This document shows positions 1 to 10,588 of a DNA stretch of 64,000 nucleotides, piece by piece. The notes beneath the pieces were generated by a model. It was not told where the DNA came from and ran no database searches. It saw only the letters and a program-made list of their open reading frames with translations. The position numbers and the translations under genes were made by a program. This DNA is from Astropecten irregularis (Eukaryota; Echinodermata; Asteroidea; Paxillosida; Astropectinidae), in the NCBI GenBank assembly GCA_963971285.1, contig OZ020258.1, forward strand, positions 5,084,001-5,148,000, in the 5' to 3' direction. Numbering within the stretch: the first letter of the stretch is position 1; every line of letters begins with the position of its first letter.

Positions 1-219
1 CAATACTATATACATCAACAAGAAACATATGCCTCATGACCAGTGGTTTTACCAATGCCAAATCTAATTCTGAAACTATTGGTTTCACATCTCTTTGTAG
101 ATTGTGAGCACAGCACTGTTATGAGTAACCGTTTTGTATCTTTTATCTATTTTGAACCTCAATGCGTTCGTCGATCATTGTACAACGCGTGATACAATGA
201 CTTTTGTGTTTAACATAAT

Positions 220-300
220 CAGTGGCGGATCTTGGGGGGGGGGGGGGGGGGGGTGGGGGGGGGGGGGTTAGGGGGTTTAACACTCCCCCCCCCCCCCCTT
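220..300. repeat. hAT-like terminus with long G and C runs, in TINAGL intron 5
   Basis: CAGTGGCGGATC at 220 resembles a hAT-type terminal inverted repeat. It is followed by a run of more than 30 G with one T, then a run of C. I see no matching right end with a target duplication, so this is a fragment or a highly diverged copy. Confidence 0.45.
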
Positions 301-366
301 GGGCTCCCTAAAAGAAAAATTAAAAAAAAGCTCCCTACCAAAGAAAGGGGGACACCCCCTTAACCA

Positions 367-432
367 TCTTTCTCAAAGGCTACCTTTGAGAAAGATCCTG
401 CAAGGATCGAAACGCGTCAGGCCCTCCTAACT
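367..432. repeat. Family D palindromic repeat, partial
   Basis: A perfect 13-bp hairpin (367-379 and 383-395, loop CTA) is followed by CCTGCAAGGATCGAAAC and CAGGCCCTCCTAA. The same sequence recurs at 13553, 26310 and 63632. Confidence 0.6.
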
Positions 433-479
433 AGGTCTACCAACAGTAACATTATGGCAGTGACTGCATCCTTGCTCAC

Positions 480-630
480 CCGTATCTGCGTACGTAGAAC
501 CAAGCCCGATCGATGCGTCCACCATTGCAACCCCTCTGGCCCCGTGTATTGCAAGACAGCAGATTCTGAGCGGACAAGGCTAGCTTCATGTTACCCATGG
601 ACTGTATGGCCAGGCGGTCTGATGCAACAG
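480..630 (-). CDS. TINAGL1: TINAGL exon 5: papain-like domain, continued
   Basis: The 151-bp exon has acceptor TATATACAG (ending at 631) and donor ACGG|GTGAGC at 479. It encodes AVASDRLAIQSMGNMKLALS, then AQNLLSCNTRGQRGCNGGRI, then DRAWFYVRRYG. The SxQNLLSC and GCxGG motifs are the papain-fold cysteines downstream of the active-site helix. The phase-1 join to exon 4 restores STTAVASDR. No further exon is visible to base 1. Confidence 0.95.
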
Positions 631-3600
631 CTGTATATAAAAAGCACATGCAAAACTATGATTATAAACCCTATTAATGGTCACGTGAGGGCGTTATAAC
701 GGACGCTTTCTCGGAGGGTACACGTCGGGAGAAAATTACACATAGGCCTACCTGAAGAATTAGCCCTGGTTAGAATGTCTGTTGTTTTCAAATTAGGAGA
801 AAATAACACTTTTGCTTAGACTCCAGACTGGGCCCTTATATACATTGCCTGATGATGTCACTTCATTGCATCTGATGAAGTAGTAGTTGCTACAAAAGCT
901 TAGGCTAAGCACAATTTTACCCTAGTTATTCATTAGAATGCCACTTGTATTTTTAATTATAAATAATAAATAATACATCATCATGATATTTTTACCTTTT
1001 GGGCAAAATGGTACCTGTATCCCAAACAAGGTGTTCGGTATAGCGCCTCCATCCGGCAAAACAAATGGTCTACTGGCGTATTTTCATTCTCCTGAAACTT
1101 TTTTAAAAACATCTCCCATCATTTTATGTTTTCTTGCTAAAAAATTGGCACGATTTTAAAAGAAAATTGTCAAGTAAACCACACCTGTTGTCGAGACAGC
1201 CCAGGAACTCCCACAATTCCCCTGGTCCATGACGCCTTCTAGCCAGCCTGGCCACTTTTGGCGGGAATCGAAATCGTCTGGCAGGCCTTCGACGGGCTCC
1301 ACTACGATTTCCCTCATGGCGGCGACGGTGGGACCGGGTTTCAACGTGCCCAGCCGCCGCTGTTTGCCCTCCTCCAGAGTCATGCCCCACAAAAAGGAGT
1401 AATTACCGGCCTTCCATCTTGTAAAGGGAAAGGACGAATATCAACAGAAAGGCTGAATGATCTGTTTTCTTCAAACCGTATGGTCGTTAATAATCAAGTT
1501 TGATCACTACCAAGGTACATGAATCGTTTCAATTTAGATGTCTGTTTGTTTTTTGGTATGTTTTTTCACCAACCAATTAATGTTAGTGTACAAATGGATA
1601 TCTCCCAACTTTCCAATTTCAATTTCAACTCAATTCACATTTAATTCCATTCTGTACAGGTCAATTGAAATTTGAAAACAAATGAAGATATATCAAGTAT
1701 AATTGCCGGCACATAACTGGAGGCATGTTCTCGACCAAATTTCAACTTCCACAAAATAATGAGTTATTTCACAGCTTAATGAAAGCTGCAATATAGTTCT
1801 GGTTTAAACACCCATCATAACCAAATCAGAAATTGGTGCTATTTTCTGTGCAACCATTACGATGCCGCATTTTGAAAGCGTTTAACGTCGGAGAGCAACA
1901 CAATTCAGACGGATGAATCGCTCAAATTTAGATGTCTGATTGTTTTTTTGGTTGAAATTAAGGCCTAAGTACGGTGCATGCGGCTACAAATGTGACAGGG
2001 TGAATAAATTGATGTATGCTTATGCGTCTGTTATGCCGTAATGGGCTATGGGAATGTGTTATCTTTTATTGAATGGCACACAACGTGCAATCGGTAAATC
2101 AAATGTGTTTATGGCGCAATGTCTATTTATTATACGGTTATTGCTTAGTGATCGTCCTCGGCTTGAAATTACCTCATTTTTTAGAATTACGGTGAATGTA
2201 ATAACGGCACATTATACAGTCATTACAAAGACACAACATGCCAATTTAATACATTCAAATCTACCTAATTGTCTCAGGTTTCAACACTAGGAGTAGACAG
2301 CACCCCAAGTGTCGCATACCGTTGGAAAGCTCTGTTCATGCTGAATCCAATGGTAACAATTGTGGATGGATTTGTGCCAATTTTCCACCAATTTTTCTGG
2401 TACTGGCTATTTAGCATCCAACAGCGAGTCATTGGCCAGGACAATGGAGGTTATACGTACCCATGATTTCCAGAGTTCACATGGTCAATTATGTCTTCTC
2501 TGATGAGGCAGACCTTTTCTTCGCACTCTACCTGGTAGCCACCGACCATCGGCAGGCAGGTACTAAAAAAGATACAAGAAAGAAATAAAAAACAAAGTTA
2601 GCTTTCCTTTGGGAATCAGAAGAGATTCCAGAACATTATTTTTTGACGTACTAAACGTGATATACATTAATTTTGTAATTGCAATGGAGTGAAAGCTTTT
2701 AGTACGCACCACATGTTGCAGTTGTTTCTGATTGAATCTCCCGCGAATAAATCCATGCCTTTGTAGACACAGTCGCCTAGGAACGATATAAGAAGTAAAT
2801 CAACACAATATAATTAAAGGTTTACTGTAATCAAAACTCATATGAAGTTAAATATACATCTGTATTGCTATAAACATCAACCTGTCTATCATTGTTTGTG
2901 CTAAAAGATATTGTATATAGAAAAAAGAGGTATTTTAGACCCATAATTTAGCACCCCATTTTTCGCGACGAAAACCATTGCTTACGTACGTCACATGCAG
3001 AGCGTCACGCCTATACTGTTTAGTTCTGTTTCTTACGTCTCACGCTATTGTCGTGTGGATCGGTTCCAAGGGGGACTTTTTTGGGGGGCGGGGCATACAT
3101 GTACTGATTTTGTAACTTTTTGGTTAAAATTTAGCACTTACATAGAAATATAAATTTATAAAGTCATGAATTATGTATTAAGCAATAACTTTAAAGCATT
3201 TTCACCCCTTTCCCAAATTTGATTACAGTAAACCTTTAATCTCTTAAGGTGCTACCGTATCGTAATGTTTACGGTAGGCCTAACACGGTATAGTACTATA
3301 GTTATAGAGCACTTTCACCCCTTTCTCAAATTTGATTACAGTAAACCTTTAACATTGCCCTTGACCAATTACATTCGGATTGCTGAATAATTTGCCAGGA
3401 AAACAAGTTTCGAAAATGTAAAAAATAATAGTTCTGTGAGATACTTTAAACCTCGAACACTGAATTGTTAAATTCACGAACCTTTGGTTAAAGGGTTTGG
3501 GCTGAGAGGTTGTTGGGTCACGGGCTGCGGCAGCCCCGTGCAGTTGTTGAAGACATCGGGGCAGCAGTCCGAGCTATTGGACCGCAGACAGAACTCGTCG

Positions 3601-3785
3601 CAGTAGCAGAGCGTGTCTCCTCTGGGCGCCGTGCAGGAGTCGTCCCGACCGGGGCAACATCCTCCCGGACGCTCGGAACAGAACTGGGACCGCACAGCGC
3701 TGGGACAAACTACCAACACCAAGACGGCGACGACGAGAGCGAGGAATGCCAGGGGACCGGTCCGAAATCTGGGCAACTGAGGCAT
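480..3785 (-). CDS. TINAGL1: Tubulointerstitial nephritis antigen-like gene, 5' five exons (3' end outside window)
   Basis: The product is a secreted matricellular/basement-membrane protein: a cysteine-rich N-terminus joined to a catalytically dead papain-like (C1A) domain. Five exons on the minus strand (3785-3482, 2776-2710, 2562-2461, 1417-1185, 630-480) join with matching phases into 857 coding bases, 285 codons plus two bases. Residues 1-33 look like a signal peptide. Residues 36-82 are a ten-Cys somatomedin-B domain with RGD at 55-57. Residues 84-99 are a Pro-rich linker. Cys104-Cys142 form a second Cys-rich unit. Residues 159-168 (WKAGNYSFLW) match the TINAG linker. The C1-like domain begins near Leu203. 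Its motif DQGNCGSSW (222-230) has Ser229 where papain has the catalytic Cys, a family hallmark. Exon 5 gives SAQNLLSC and GCNGG motifs. The frame is open to 480 and the next exon must lie left of base 1. It could be co-orthologous to both vertebrate TINAG and TINAGL1. Recognition is from recalled family patterns. Confidence 0.95.
1185..1417 (-). CDS. TINAGL1: TINAGL exon 4: linker and start of papain-like domain
   Basis: The 233-bp exon has acceptor CCCTTTACAAG (ending at 1418) and donor ACAG|GTGTGG at 1184. It encodes WKAGNYSFLWGMTLEEG, RLGTLKPGPTVAAM, LPDDFDSRQKWPGW and DQGNCGSSWAVSTT. The Ser-Ser-Trp sequence replaces the papain Ser-Cys-Trp active site, so no protease activity is expected. 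Phase 2 in and phase 1 out both fit. Confidence 0.95.
1418..2460 (-). other. TINAGL intron 3
   Basis: No exon is seen here. The only internal structure noticed is a near-duplicate of about 30 bp (AATTTAGATGTCTG followed by a T-rich tract) at about 1531 and 1925, probably the two edges of an old insertion. The open frame 2269-2466 on the other strand is antisense to exon 3 and its intron. Intron 4 (631-1184) holds nothing I recognise. Confidence 0.5.
2461..2562 (-). CDS. TINAGL1: TINAGL exon 3: second cysteine-rich segment and linker
   Basis: The 102-bp exon has acceptor TTTTTTAG and donor GG|GTACGT at 2460. It encodes TCLPMVGGYQVECEEKVC, then LIREDIIDHVNSGNHG, with the final Gly codon split. 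The ECE-x-x-xC-L-acidic-N-x-GN-x-G pattern is characteristic of TINAG-family proteins. Intron 2 (2563-2709) is only 147 bp. Confidence 0.92.
2710..2776 (-). CDS. TINAGL1: TINAGL exon 2: start of second cysteine-rich segment
   Basis: The 67-bp exon has acceptor TTCCTAG (bases 2778-2777) and donor TG|GTGCGT (2709). It encodes DCVYKGMDLFAGDSIRNNCN followed by M and a split Cys codon. Phase 1 in and phase 2 out match both neighbours. It is too short to show as an open reading frame by itself. It matches the CxxxGxxxxxGxxxxxNCNxCxC pattern of TINAG proteins. Confidence 0.9.
2814..3239. mobile_element. Family F MITE (in TINAGL intron 1)
   Basis: Terminal inverted repeats AAAGGTTTACTGTAATCAAA and TTTGATTACAGTAAACCTTT are flanked by TTAA on both sides. 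The interior has TTTTTCGCGACGAAAA and a G-rich tract. A second full copy lies at 47609-48053. TTAA flanks suggest a piggyBac- or Kolobok-type source (inference). Confidence 0.85.
3306..3352. repeat. Isolated family F right end
   Basis: CACCCCTTTCTCAAATTTG then ATTACAGTAAACCTTTAA repeats the right terminus of the neighbouring F copy without its left half. It may be left from a tandem or aborted insertion. Confidence 0.6.
3482..3785 (-). CDS. TINAGL1: TINAGL exon 1: signal peptide and somatomedin-B domain
   Basis: The ATG at 3785 has A at -3 (AAAGAATG) and opens a hydrophobic leader with the core AFLALVVAVLVLVVC. The likely signal cleavage is near Ser33/Gln34. The somatomedin-B cysteines are C36, C43, C44, C51, C60, C62, C66, C74, C75 and C82, with RGD between C51 and C60. 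N70-S-S and N81-C-T are potential N-glycosylation sites. The donor is AAAG|GTTCGT at 3481, phase 1; reading through it would reach a stop at 3474. Confidence 0.93.
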
Positions 3786-3864
3786 TCTTTCGTGTCCTCG
3801 TCGTTCAATAGTACACCTTCGAGAAGAAAAAGAAAACTGTTTTTAAAATCCAAATACAAGCAAG

Positions 3865-4068
3865 CAGTGGCGTCGCCAAGGGGGGGCCGGGGGGGGGGGC
3901 ACGTGCCCCCCCCCCCCCTGAAAACCTCGTGCCCCCCCGCGTGCCCCCCATTTGAGATTTGGGTTGGTGAAAAAAAATATAATATATATTGTAGTGCCCC
4001 CCCCCCAACAATTGCTAGTGCCCCCCTTGTGCCCCCCCCCCAGACTCAAAAGTCTGTTGACGCCACTG
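3865..4068. mobile_element. hAT-type MITE with perfect 8-bp target duplication, just upstream of TINAGL
   Basis: The 204-bp element has termini CAGTGGCGTCGCCA and GACGCCACTG and is flanked on both sides by the exact 8-bp duplication CAAGCAAG (3857-3864 and 4069-4076). An 8-bp duplication and CAG/CTG ends fit the hAT superfamily. It is rich in G/C homopolymers and has no coding capacity. A near-identical sibling lies inverted at 12560-12764. Confidence 0.92.
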
Positions 4069-4130
4069 CAAGCAAGTGAATGAACATAATTATTAATCTT
4101 TCAGACGACTTAACCGAGGAACAGAGTTTC

Positions 4131-4366
4131 ATAGAGTTGGCACCAACATTTGCTTAAGCACCAAACACCTTTCTTAGTAAAATCAGAATGGCAGCCAAAA
4201 CTCCCAATGGATGTTATGCTCAGCAAACAATGGCCGAATACAAGTCAAAAGGAGTAAACGTCACACATTAATTGGTTGGTTAGTCCTGTTTGTTCAAGGA
4301 AGACTTTTCATGCTTAAGCAATTTTTTTGCTTAAGCAGCTCGCTATGAAATTGGCCCCAGGTCTAT
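4131..4366. repeat. Family H-like inverted repeat, diverged
   Basis: TTGGCACCAACATTTGCTTAAGCA on the left pairs loosely with TGCTTAAGCA and CTATGAAATTGGCCCC on the right. This resembles the better preserved family H copies at 43238, 56238 and 62471, but similarity is limited to the ends. Confidence 0.4.
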
Positions 4367-4726
4367 GATCAACCCCACAATGTCCACAAATGTGCCAGCT
4401 TTCAACAAACAGAGGAACACCTCCTCAAGTTGAATACAAGAATCACCCTCCTTTAGATTTGTTTTCTCCTGTTAAGAATAGGCTTAATCAGCGTTCGTCT
4501 GCTGGATGGAACATTCTAAATGCTACAAATCTTTTCATGTGAGAACAATATCAACCCATAAAACACGAACAACGACGTAAATTAGGTTCACAGCAAGGTC
4601 AGAAACAACACTGAATTGATGCCGCTCGTAGATAAAACACAATTTGCCGTTAAATATGCTACACTGTGCTGATTGCTCATGCAATTCTTCATTTAACATC
4701 AAATTGTATCTCAGACAGCTATTTAG

Positions 4727-4949
4727 CTAAATTTCATCCTGGTAGATTCTCGACAGATCATCTAAACAAAGCTCATTAAAGAATTGCTCGGTCGTAAATT
4801 CTGACTGACAAACCTCATCGCGGGGCTTCCAACGACAGTTAACCTTTACGACTTTCTGGGTCGGTAGATATGATAGAGGTTTACGCACGGTTGTTTCGAG
4901 AGCACGTAGAATAGAGAACAGCAAAGGAAGCAGTGAGTTCAAAGAGGCT
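4727..4949 (-). CDS. Possible terminal exon of an unknown gene
   Basis: An acceptor-like CTAATATTGCAG precedes a frame open for about 74 codons that ends in TAG at 4727. It contains SLNSLLPLLFSILRALETTV, then a segment with VNCRWKPRDEVC and FFNELCLDDLSRIYQDEI. Three cysteines and mixed composition look protein-like, but I recognise no family, there is no ATG, and frames of this length occur by chance here. Upstream exons were not found. Confidence 0.22.
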
Positions 4950-7900
4950 CTGCAATATTAGAAGCTTAAAAGCGATACATTAGTGACTGAAGATGTTTCC
5001 AACTCAACTAATGTGTTCTACTTACGGTGCTGACTTTCTCTCTCTCTCTTAAAACTCGAGGCAAGTAAGGAGATTTGATTAGCATAAGTCAACCAAAATA
5101 TTGTCCTTGAAGCCGAAGAGGGGACATGGTGATGGCACCCGGTGAATTTTCAATGCATGATGTTTGCGATATGTTGTGAATTACACGCTGTGTAATAACC
5201 CATCCGTGGGTGTATATATACCTACCTGTTTTTGTTATTGATGGAACCTATTTGTTATCCCGGATTCCTCTAAGGCATTGAGAAAAAAAAACCTTTTCCT
5301 TGTTCAAATTATTTTTCAGGCCAAAAGTTCCCGATAGTCGTCTGTTTTTGGCTTTTTGCGGGAAAAGAATGCAGGCTTCAGTCAAAACATGTCAAAAACA
5401 CCCCAGATGATAAATACGTGTCAGCTTGTGCCATGGATCACAGACCGGGAAAATACAGCCCCCGGCTTTGAAAGGTTACACATCAACAGATCCGTGCGGT
5501 TAGAAAAATCGTTCCCATTATGCTCGTCACTCCCAGTGTTCATCACAACACCACAATGTTGAATATTGATAAACTTTTCTCCAATTTTGCAACCCATGAC
5601 ACATTATTGTTGACTTTCTTTTTTCAAACTGACAGGTTAATCCGTGGAAGTTTGATCACCCCTACCAACAAAATTGGCAGTGGGCCTAGATTTCGTCTGG
5701 GTTCCAGAAACTATGCGCTGTCAACACCGTATTATAGCAAACCTTTATCATTATTTTCATCCAAGGTTACATTCCAGGGCTCTTGAGAAGATTTACAAGG
5801 CTTTGTTCGGACATTTTTTCACAAGGGAATGAAATAAATCAATGATACAATGGCTTGCATTCATCTGTGTGCGTTCAGCTTCATGTTCACGTTTTGGAAA
5901 CGTCATATTAATGGACTTATGGATAGGACAACTGTTACAGATCGTATATGCATGCAAACTGCCTTGGTAGAGTTTACAATATAAGAAGGCCCTAATTTGT
6001 TTTGTTCTGCTAAAGGGACATTATTGTGAACCTAGAACTTGCTGAATGTACTAATTCCCCCGCAAGTAGCCAGCATTCCTGGGGGTAAACGATGTTATCA
6101 TCTGCATTCCCCCCTCCCCTTCCTATTCTCCCACCCTCCTCCTTTTGCTCTCTCTCTCCTCCCCTTTTATCGCGTCCCCATTTTTCAGGGTGCACCCAAG
6201 TAAATAGTCCCAAAATCCGTCTGCCGAGCCCATTAATAAAAGTTAATTGCAATCAATTTATAATAAATTAGAGAGTTCTGAGAGCTATGAAACTGAGTGA
6301 TTGAAGAAATATGGCACTGAACCTCCTGCCTGGACTCTGGGCTTCCATTTGTGACCATTTTTGGTCTATTTCAGCCGCTTTGCATGCAGATCTAGGGATG
6401 ATTTTTTTTTAAATGACTGAAGTGATCCATACCTTGTTTTAGGGGTGGTCAGCTGAGAATGAGTATATCTAAAAACAAATTCAATGGTCAACCCACCATA
6501 AAATGAAAAGAAAATGAAAGGTGACATGTTCATCATCATTTTTTTGTGCAACTTGAACACCTGTGAGAGTTCTGAGTTTTTTTTAATGCTAGCTCTGAGT
6601 TATTTTAATGATCTTTTTAAGTATTAGGATTTATCACTGTTGTCTATGGGAGTTTATTTAATTGGGTGCAACCTTTATTGCTTTTCCGTCGTCCACATTT
6701 TAGTCATCCGGGGGGTAGTCTGCCCCCTGCCTCAAACTCACTGGCTACGCTACTGAATCAGATAGTCATCAGTTATATTACAGAGATAATGATTACTAAC
6801 CTAACGGATTGCCCTAGCTGTATAGTAAGTCGGTTAAATTTATGTAGGTATTTGATAATGCGTATTTAACTTTACTGTATGTATTACGACATAATATGGG
6901 ATATAGACAAGCTTTATCAATATCAATGGATTAAATATCATTAACATATTTCACTTGGTATAATGCTCAATGAATATCCCAAATGGAATGGCTTGAGTAA
7001 AGAGTTGAAGACGTCAGGGGACTATGCCTATCATGGTGGTGTTACTATAAAGAGAGTGAGGGGCGTTGAATCTTGATCCCCTGGTACACTCTTGAAGTCT
7101 ATAGATCCAAAAAGAAAACTGTAATGCAGAGAGTTTAACTCATCTTGGCCTTCATCTTGAAAAAAACAAAACAATGCAGTACGTGAAATCCAAGTTTGAA
7201 TGACCTTGTTTTGGGTAACTGAACTAACATTTCGAAAGGCATGCAGTGAATTACACATTTCAAGCATAATGCTGGTGTATTAGATATTTTGACAAGACGG
7301 TCAACAAATCCGAAACTTGAATGTCTTTAAGTATAGGCCTACAGTAAAGTCGTGCTAACGAAACCCAAGTAACGGGAAATACTGAAGTATCTTTATGTGC
7401 CTTACTGGGAGTCCATCCCCTCCCCAACTTGAGGGTTGAGACCTTCTTCTGTCTCATGACGGCCGAAGCATTATAACCGCCCTTGTCAAATAAATATACT
7501 CCGGTTCTTTCAGAAACCACGTACCCAAGTCTTTTCCCGGCACAGTCCAGTAGGCCTACGTCACTGCACGTGAAAAATAGAAACCTCGATTCTACATCAA
7601 AATTATTTCTACCAAAATGAACACCCACATTCAAATTTCTCATACATTAGGAATTACCTGAAGTCTATCGGAATGCGTTGATGGAAGTACGAGGATCAGG
7701 AGTTTGTTTGATGACCCCCATGCGATGGCTCAAATAGCTCCGTATCCTAATGATTCGTCCGCGGATAGCTCTTACTTCTCACCGTCGAAGTCCCACCAAA
7801 AAAATGCCCTGGCCTTGGGCTGACGAACCCACACGGCAGGCGTTCAGCATAGAACTCGCCCAGTAAATAATGTTCAGCAAGCGTGGAGCCCCCGCACTGA

Positions 7901-10191
7901 ATACGGTACAACCAACTTGATGATCACCGGTGCTTCTTTATTTTCTTAGTACTCGAAGGCTAAAAAAAAATGTTATCGGAATATAATCATAATAATCCAA
8001 AAATGCCAGAAGCCTATCTTATCATTTTGATGACAAAAGTAAATACTCCCAAGTGTTTTGTTCGAGTCCACTAGTGCTCTTTTACAAAACCACAACTGCT
8101 ATGAGATATAACCAAACATCGCACTGTGCAAATATCATGCACACAGAATGATAATGGGCTTTTGACGGACTACTGACATTACCAGATTCTAAAGCTTTTA
8201 TTTGTGTTGGCGACAGCGCATGAAAGAAACGCATGCATTTGTGAGCGATAGAAATAATTATGACGGTCGTGGAACACACACAGCGTGTTTTTCGATAACC
8301 CAACTTCGTCTTCGTCAGCTGAAAGCTGCTATAAAAGTTATGACTTTTCCTCCTTGAAATTAACTTTCCATTATCTTGCCAAAGTTTGGTTTGACACCTA
8401 GCTGTTGCTTTGAGATAAATTTATTATTATTATTATTTACTTATTATCTTTTTCTGGTTATGATAAGTACACTTATTAAATTCTCATTAAAATGTCTAGA
8501 TTTAAGAAGACATGTGTGTCACAAACAGGTCTTTAAAAAAGTGACTACTATATAGGTCTATAATAATTTTGTAGGCTAATTTAATATTATACTCCAAAAA
8601 GACTAAAGATTTCATTTTTGATTTTATATTTCGTTCTTTATTCAGAACATCTTAAGGAAGATGTTCTGAATATTATCATTGGTTCACCAACTGGTTATAG
8701 GCCTATGTGTTTAGAATGTCAGACATTTTAAGAAGCTTTTAAACTTCTCTCACACAGGCGCAATAATGTAGGCACCTGTTATGAAAGATGAAAGAATACG
8801 GTGGCAGTTGTAGAGACTTACAATGGCCAAGGAGTGTCACAACCTTAATAGTATGACCTGGATAATGCCAGACTATAGGTCCGGACGATAATATAACAAG
8901 GACGAATAGGATCAAGGAGGCGGTCGGACACTTATCACACCCGGGACAAGAGCCGTATCACACGGCAGGCAGAGGCTCGGCTAAAGGCATGTCCTTGCCC
9001 CGGAGTCCGGAGTCAGGAGGCCACATTCCACACCGGATTATACCACAAGTTGTTAGTTATTATCCCCTGTCAAAAGTATAAGTACCCAATAGAAATGACG
9101 TGAGATTACTGGAAAATAACTTGTGGCTCTGTAGATCTACGTTGAGTATTTATCTTCTTTTTTTTGTCACGAGGAGGAAAATGAAGGCCACACAGAGACG
9201 GTTACAAGTCACTTTGAATAGTGTCTCGATCTGAAGTGGGATTATTACAGTGAGATCAGCCTTATTAACCAGATTAACCAGAGCAGTCTTATCCACTGTG
9301 GATAATCCTCACCATAGCTCTTGAAGTCAACACATACAATTTCGTAAAATTCAAATTTTACATTTTTACCACAAAAAAAAGTAACCGTGCGAAAAAGGTA
9401 TCCTTCGTAGATAGCTAGTAGCGCCCTCAACGTTGAAATTAAATGTAAAACTCCCCCAATATTCATTGAATATGCTATTAATTGAGAATTGTGGAGTCCA
9501 CGATTTAGGCCAATCGGACCAAACTGTTAACATTTGAATTGCACTTTGCAATTTGTATTGATACATACACAGGTTTTAGTATTTTTACTATTTTATCACT
9601 TTTACTGTGTTTTCTTTTAATAGCAGCTTGTGACTATTCTATTTAACTTTTTCCAAGTAGTTTGATATAATTTTTCGTTAAGCTCTATTTTATATTTGGG
9701 ATTTTAAATAGTTTTTTTTTTAAATTGTTTGTTTTTTGTCTTGTGTTTCTCATTTTAATTGAGCTTTCTTTTTACTTTTTATGTCCAGTCTATCTTGGTG
9801 TCTTAACATTATTCGTTTTGTTTTTACTGTTATCAACTGTGACTTTTGTTTCAGGGCCCTGTGGAAGAACACATTAAGTGTGAACGGGCTACCCTGATTA
9901 AATATTAGAAATAAATGAATAAATACATGAAAGTATAAACAAGCTTTGGATTTATGAACAACACAAAAGGTCACTGCCAATTATTAAGTTAATAATCTTT
10001 AGGATCCCTATAGTTACTCACACGAATGTAACAGTTCCATCATATTTATGTGGAAAGCTTAATAATGTTTGCCTTGTACCATTCAGTAACCTTTTCCATG
10101 CATACCCACCATGTAACATTATTAGAAATCCTGAATTTATGCAAGACTAGTTAACATTCCTGGGACGATTTCACGAAGCCCTAAGCTTGAT
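4950..10191. other. Gene-poor stretch, no confident gene
   Basis: Seen here are CT microsatellites (5037-5050), a pyrimidine-rich tract (6108-6175), and a fragment with CCGGGGGGTAGTC ending in TGGCTACGCTACTG (6700-6756) that may be a hAT-type remnant. A minus-strand 127-codon frame at 7260-7643 and a short frame (7031-7178) behind the acceptor-like TTTTTTTCAAG could be exons but match nothing I know. Otherwise it is AT-rich unique-looking DNA. Confidence 0.4.
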
Positions 10192-10588
10192 CTTAGGTAA
10201 TATCATTCTTTGGTTTTTATCAAAGAAATACAGATTCCATGGGCAACACATTTTTGCCCATGGATCTTGATATTTAATATCAAGACAGATGCAGTAACAG
10301 TCATCTGTGAAAATTTCAGTCCCATACGGTGCCCACGTTTTGAGGAAACAGTAAAAAGATATAGCCACAAAATTTCTTAAGTCTTTTCTCTTTTATTTGT
10401 GATCTTGTAATAGATCAAAAAGATTTTCGGTCGTTGTTTTACTAATTTCTGGATAAATACACCACTTCAGACGGAAAATTGTAACGGTATGTTTCTACCA
10501 GCACCATCTTCATATACCCTGTAAGTTATACGTAAATCTGTGAACATTTCTGGTTTGATTTCTTACCAAAGTATGATACTATCTTTAA
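10192..10588 (-). mobile_element. Family A MITE
   Basis: It has family A ends (TTAGGTAATATCATTC left, AAGTATGATACTATCTTTAA right), the shared GTTCACAGATTTACGTATAACTT segment and the inner TTCGGTCGTTGTTTTAC. The copy is reversed and somewhat expanded near 10250. Confidence 0.85.

Noticed and set aside
454-699. 81-codon plus-strand frame as a small gene
   Set aside because: It is antisense to TINAG-like exon 5, which has splice sites and clear family homology on the minus strand.
3510-4079. 189-codon plus-strand frame
   Set aside because: It runs antisense through the somatomedin-B exon and then through the G/C runs of a hAT MITE. No family resemblance.
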